Of a stretch of DNA of 33,937 bases, positions 32,079 through 33,937 are shown in pieces. The notes beneath the pieces were generated by a model. The model was given only the letters and a program-made list of their open reading frames with translations. It was not told the DNA's origin and ran no database searches. Source of the stretch: an uncultured Clostridia bacterium (GTDB lineage: Bacteria; Bacillota; Clostridia; TANB77; CAG-508). A program made the translations under genes and the position numbers. Position 1 is the stretch's first letter; each line of letters starts with the position of its first letter. Location: contig CAKPKG010000013.1 of assembly GCA_934167165.1 (NCBI GenBank), positions 1 through 33,937 on the forward strand. The letters run 5' to 3'.

Positions 32079-32211
32079 AAATTGGAATTTGTTTAATTGA
32101 TGTGAGAGGTGTGATGTGGGAGGTGAGATTTATAGGGCCGTGGCTTCGTAGGCTTTTCTCTATTTTTCACACTTCTCACCTCAAACCTCACACTTCATGA
32201 AATTACAATTT
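32079..32211. repeat. Inverted-end intergenic repeat, copy R6, inside the por operon
   Basis: 133 bp, reverse orientation to R1 and nearly identical to its complement: ends AAATTGGAATTT (32079-32090) and AAATTACAATTT (32200-32211), inverted with one mismatch; arms GTGAGAGGTGTGATGTGGGA and CACTTCTCACCTCAAACCTC; core GGCTTCGTAGGCTTTTCTCT. It begins eight bases after the porA stop and ends before the porB ribosome binding site, so it is presumably transcribed within the por message. Confidence 0.85.
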
Positions 32212-32219
32212 ATATTCTT

Positions 32220-33401
32220 CTACTTTCTCAATCCTAGATAACGATATGGATTATCTATTTCTCCTGTTTTTGCGATTTGAGCTAAATCATTATATACGCT
32301 TTCTATATCGTCTGCTTTTGTATCTCTTCCGCCAATTCCATATACATAGTTTACCATTGGAACTTGTTTTTTATTTACATACATTGCAGATGTTACATCT
32401 TCAAATAAAGCTCCACCAGCAGCATTTAGTGAATCTGATTTATCTAATACAGCAACTGCTTTTACATTTTCTAATGCTTTTGCAATTTCTTCTGCTGGAA
32501 ATGGTCTAAATACTCTTATTTTTAGAAGTCCTGCTTTTATTCCTTTTTCTCTTAAATTATCTACAACATATTTTGTTGTTCCTGCTGTTGAGTTCATACA
32601 TACTATTGCAATTTCTGCATCATCTAGTTTGTATTGCTCAAAGAAAGAATATTTTCTACCTGTCATTTTTTCAAAATCTTTGGCTACATCTAATATTACT
32701 TTTTTCGCATTTTTCATTGCTTCTGCTTGTTGTGCTTTGTGCTCAAATAAATAAGCTTGTAAATCAAGTGGTCCCACTGCTATTGGATTATCTTTATTTA
32801 GCAAATATTCATCTGGCTTATATTCTCCAACAAAATCTTTTACTTTATCATCTTCTATTAATTCTATATTTTCTATTGAATGTGATGTTATAAATCCATC
32901 TTGACATACCATTAAAGGTAGTTTTACATCTTTATTTTCTGCTATTCTATGTGCCATTATTAAATTATCATAAGCTTCTTGGTTATTCTCTGAAAATAGC
33001 ATAATCCATCCAGCATCTCTTACTCCCATTGCATCTGAATGGTCATTATGAATATTTAATGGTCCTGATACTGCTCTATTTACTAAGCTCATTACTATTG
33101 GTAATCTTAAACTTGAAGCAATATATATCATTTCCCACATTAATGACATTCCATTTGCAGAAGTTGCTGTCATAGCTCTTGCTCCTGCCGCTTCTGCTCC
33201 TATTGTTGCAGACATTGCACTATGTTCACTTTCTACTGCAACAAATTCTGTATTTACTTCTCCATTACTTACAAATGTTGAAAAATATTGTGGTATTTCT
33301 GTTGATGGTGTTATTGGGAATGCTGCTACTACATCTGGGTTTATTTGTTTCATTGCAATAGCTGCTGCTTCATTACCACTTAAACGTTCTCTAATACTCA
33401 T
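32220..33401 (-). CDS. porA: 2-oxoacid:ferredoxin oxidoreductase, alpha subunit
   Basis: 393-residue alpha subunit with the pyrimidine-binding transketolase-like domain: MSIRERLSGNEAAAIAMKQI, then VVAAFPITPSTEIPQYFSTF, the YGHEHS-like core FVAVESEHSAMSATIGAEAA, GARAMTATSANGMSLMWEMI, then the C-terminal domain (VCMNSTAGTTKYVVDNLREK, KIRVFRPFPAEEIAKALENV, AVLDKSDSLNAAGGALFEDV, NYVYGIGGRDTKADDI). Complete; works with beta, gamma and delta subunits encoded alongside. TTAGGAGG precedes ATG. porD lies upstream beyond repeat R7. Confidence 0.96.
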   Translation of the reverse strand: MSIRERLSGNEAAAIAMKQINPDVVAAFPITPSTEIPQYFSTFVSNGEVNTEFVAVESEHSAMSATIGAEAAGARAMTATSANGMSLMWEMIYIASSLRLPIVMSLVNRAVSGPLNIHNDHSDAMGVRDAGWIMLFSENNQEAYDNLIMAHRIAENKDVKLPLMVCQDGFITSHSIENIELIEDDKVKDFVGEYKPDEYLLNKDNPIAVGPLDLQAYLFEHKAQQAEAMKNAKKVILDVAKDFEKMTGRKYSFFEQYKLDDAEIAIVCMNSTAGTTKYVVDNLREKGIKAGLLKIRVFRPFPAEEIAKALENVKAVAVLDKSDSLNAAGGALFEDVTSAMYVNKKQVPMVNYVYGIGGRDTKADDIESVYNDLAQIAKTGEIDNPYRYLGLRK

Positions 33402-33448
33402 TTTTTATTCCTCCTAACTTATTTTAGAAAAGATTCTTTTATATCTCT

Positions 33449-33541
33449 AGAAGTGTGAAGTGTGAGGTGAGCATTACACTTTTGTAACTGTGTAAATTTT
33501 TCTCTATTTATCCTACTTCCCACATCTCATTTCTCACTTCC
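33449..33541. repeat. Diverged intergenic repeat, copy R7, inside the por operon
   Basis: About 93 bp with recognisable arms (AAGTGTGAAGTGTGAGGTGA and TACTTCCCACATCTCATTTC) but a different centre (CATTACACTTTTGTAACTGT), so a shortened or diverged member. It starts two bases after the porD stop and ends before the porA ribosome binding site. Confidence 0.6.
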
Positions 33542-33542
33542 A

Positions 33543-33824
33543 TTATTGCATAGTTATTGCGCCAAAAGGGCAAACCTTAGCACAAACTCCGCATCCCTTG
33601 CAATAATCATAATCAAATTCTGTTCTTTTTTGGTCTTTTCCTACTGGTATTGCATCATCTGGGCATACAGGGAAACATAGTCCACATTGTTTGCATTTTT
33701 CTGATAAGAATATAGGTTTTTGGCTTCTCCAATCTCCTGTTTTAAATTCTCTTGCATTTCCTGCTGTATATATATCTCCACCTGGTGTTAACTCGTCCAT
33801 AGGTGTTTTTGGATTGATATCCAT
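33543..33824 (-). CDS. porD: 2-oxoacid:ferredoxin oxidoreductase, delta (2x[4Fe-4S] ferredoxin) subunit
   Basis: 93-residue ferredoxin-like subunit. Two classic 4Fe-4S motifs: CKQCGLCFPVCPDDAI and CKGCGVCAKVCPFGAI, ending ITMQ. The N-terminal half (GGDIYTAGNAREFKTGDWRS, QKPIFLSEKC) is typical of PorD. AGAAGGATG lies before ATG, and the gene starts 18 bp after the porG stop, so it is directly linked to the gamma subunit. Confidence 0.96.
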   Translation of the reverse strand: MDINPKTPMDELTPGGDIYTAGNAREFKTGDWRSQKPIFLSEKCKQCGLCFPVCPDDAIPVGKDQKRTEFDYDYCKGCGVCAKVCPFGAITMQ

Positions 33825-33842
33825 GTAAAATCACATCCTTCT

Positions 33843-33937
33843 TTCTATATTTCTTCTACTGAATTTAAAGCCATCTCTAAAGCTTTCATATTTCCTTCTA
33901 TTACTTCTGGTTTTTTAGCAAATTTATGTTTAAATGA
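33843..33937 (-). CDS. porG: 2-oxoacid:ferredoxin oxidoreductase, gamma subunit, C-terminal end only
   Basis: Only the last 30 codons are in the window, with sequence HKFAKKPEVIEGNMKALEMA followed by LNSVEEI and a stop. The position directly upstream of porD, and the matching end (KNPEVAEKNIKAFEMG-like in other Clostridia), identify it as the gamma subunit. The start lies beyond the right edge. Confidence 0.75.

Overview
This window is a piece of chromosome from a very AT-rich, Gram-positive-type bacterium, most likely an uncultured gut member of the Clostridia. The clues are a glmS ribozyme, AGGAGG-type ribosome binding sites, consensus sigma-A promoters, an overwhelming preference for AGA as Arg codon, a four-subunit pyruvate/2-oxoacid:ferredoxin oxidoreductase, a min-rodA cluster and a GerS/LolA-like anchored protein. 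No rRNA, tRNA, phage, insertion sequence with a transposase, or CRISPR array is visible. The genes are largely core housekeeping; the unusual content is in decoding signals and in non-coding repeats.

Layout: 1-2855 is most of smc (minus, runs off the left edge). 3004-6614 holds a hypothetical anchored protein, a Cys-tailed prealbumin-like protein, a 45-residue membrane miniprotein, a three-gene operon with a transporter of the TauE/SafE family split into two half-proteins, and a small Cro-like regulator. 6709-10906 carries rarA, ruvA and glmS, with the glmS ribozyme at about 10955-11105. 11421-13965 (plus) has a membrane J-domain protein, an XRE regulator, and an NfeD/SPFH pair. 14006-19015 (minus) has a solitary PemK/MazF-type RNase, a GerS-like protein, and minD-minE-rodA-dusB. 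19179-20786 encodes a pilin-like protein with two lectin-like repeats. mutS2 (plus) converges on a cca-ABC transporter-MFS operon (minus, 23443-28575). 28788-33937 holds an FAD-dependent dehydrogenase, a small membrane protein, and porB-porA-porD-porG (minus, porG cut by the right edge).

The most striking observation is that two otherwise normal genes, rodA and an ABC ATPase gene, are each broken by one extra C, and in both cases the extra base creates an in-frame CGG codon followed by A (NNA CGG A). Skipping the C gives GGA, a conserved Gly, and restores the full-length protein. By eye I find no other in-frame CGG codon in roughly 9,900 codons of this window. This fits either +1 frameshifting at an unassigned or starved CGG codon, or a systematic sequencing artefact; it can be tested directly.

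The second is a family of about 130-bp intergenic repeats (at least seven copies) with inverted ends of the form AAATTGGAATTT or AAATTGTGATTT, long imperfect hairpin arms and a conserved loop core. Copies lie inside the por operon, a few bases after stop codons, and at the edge of the mutS2 promoter. A second repeat type (GGGACAGTCCCC hairpins and GTAGGGGC units) forms composite elements with the first. Coordinates of promoters, terminators and repeats are from direct reading; functional names rest on recognised family motifs, with no database search.
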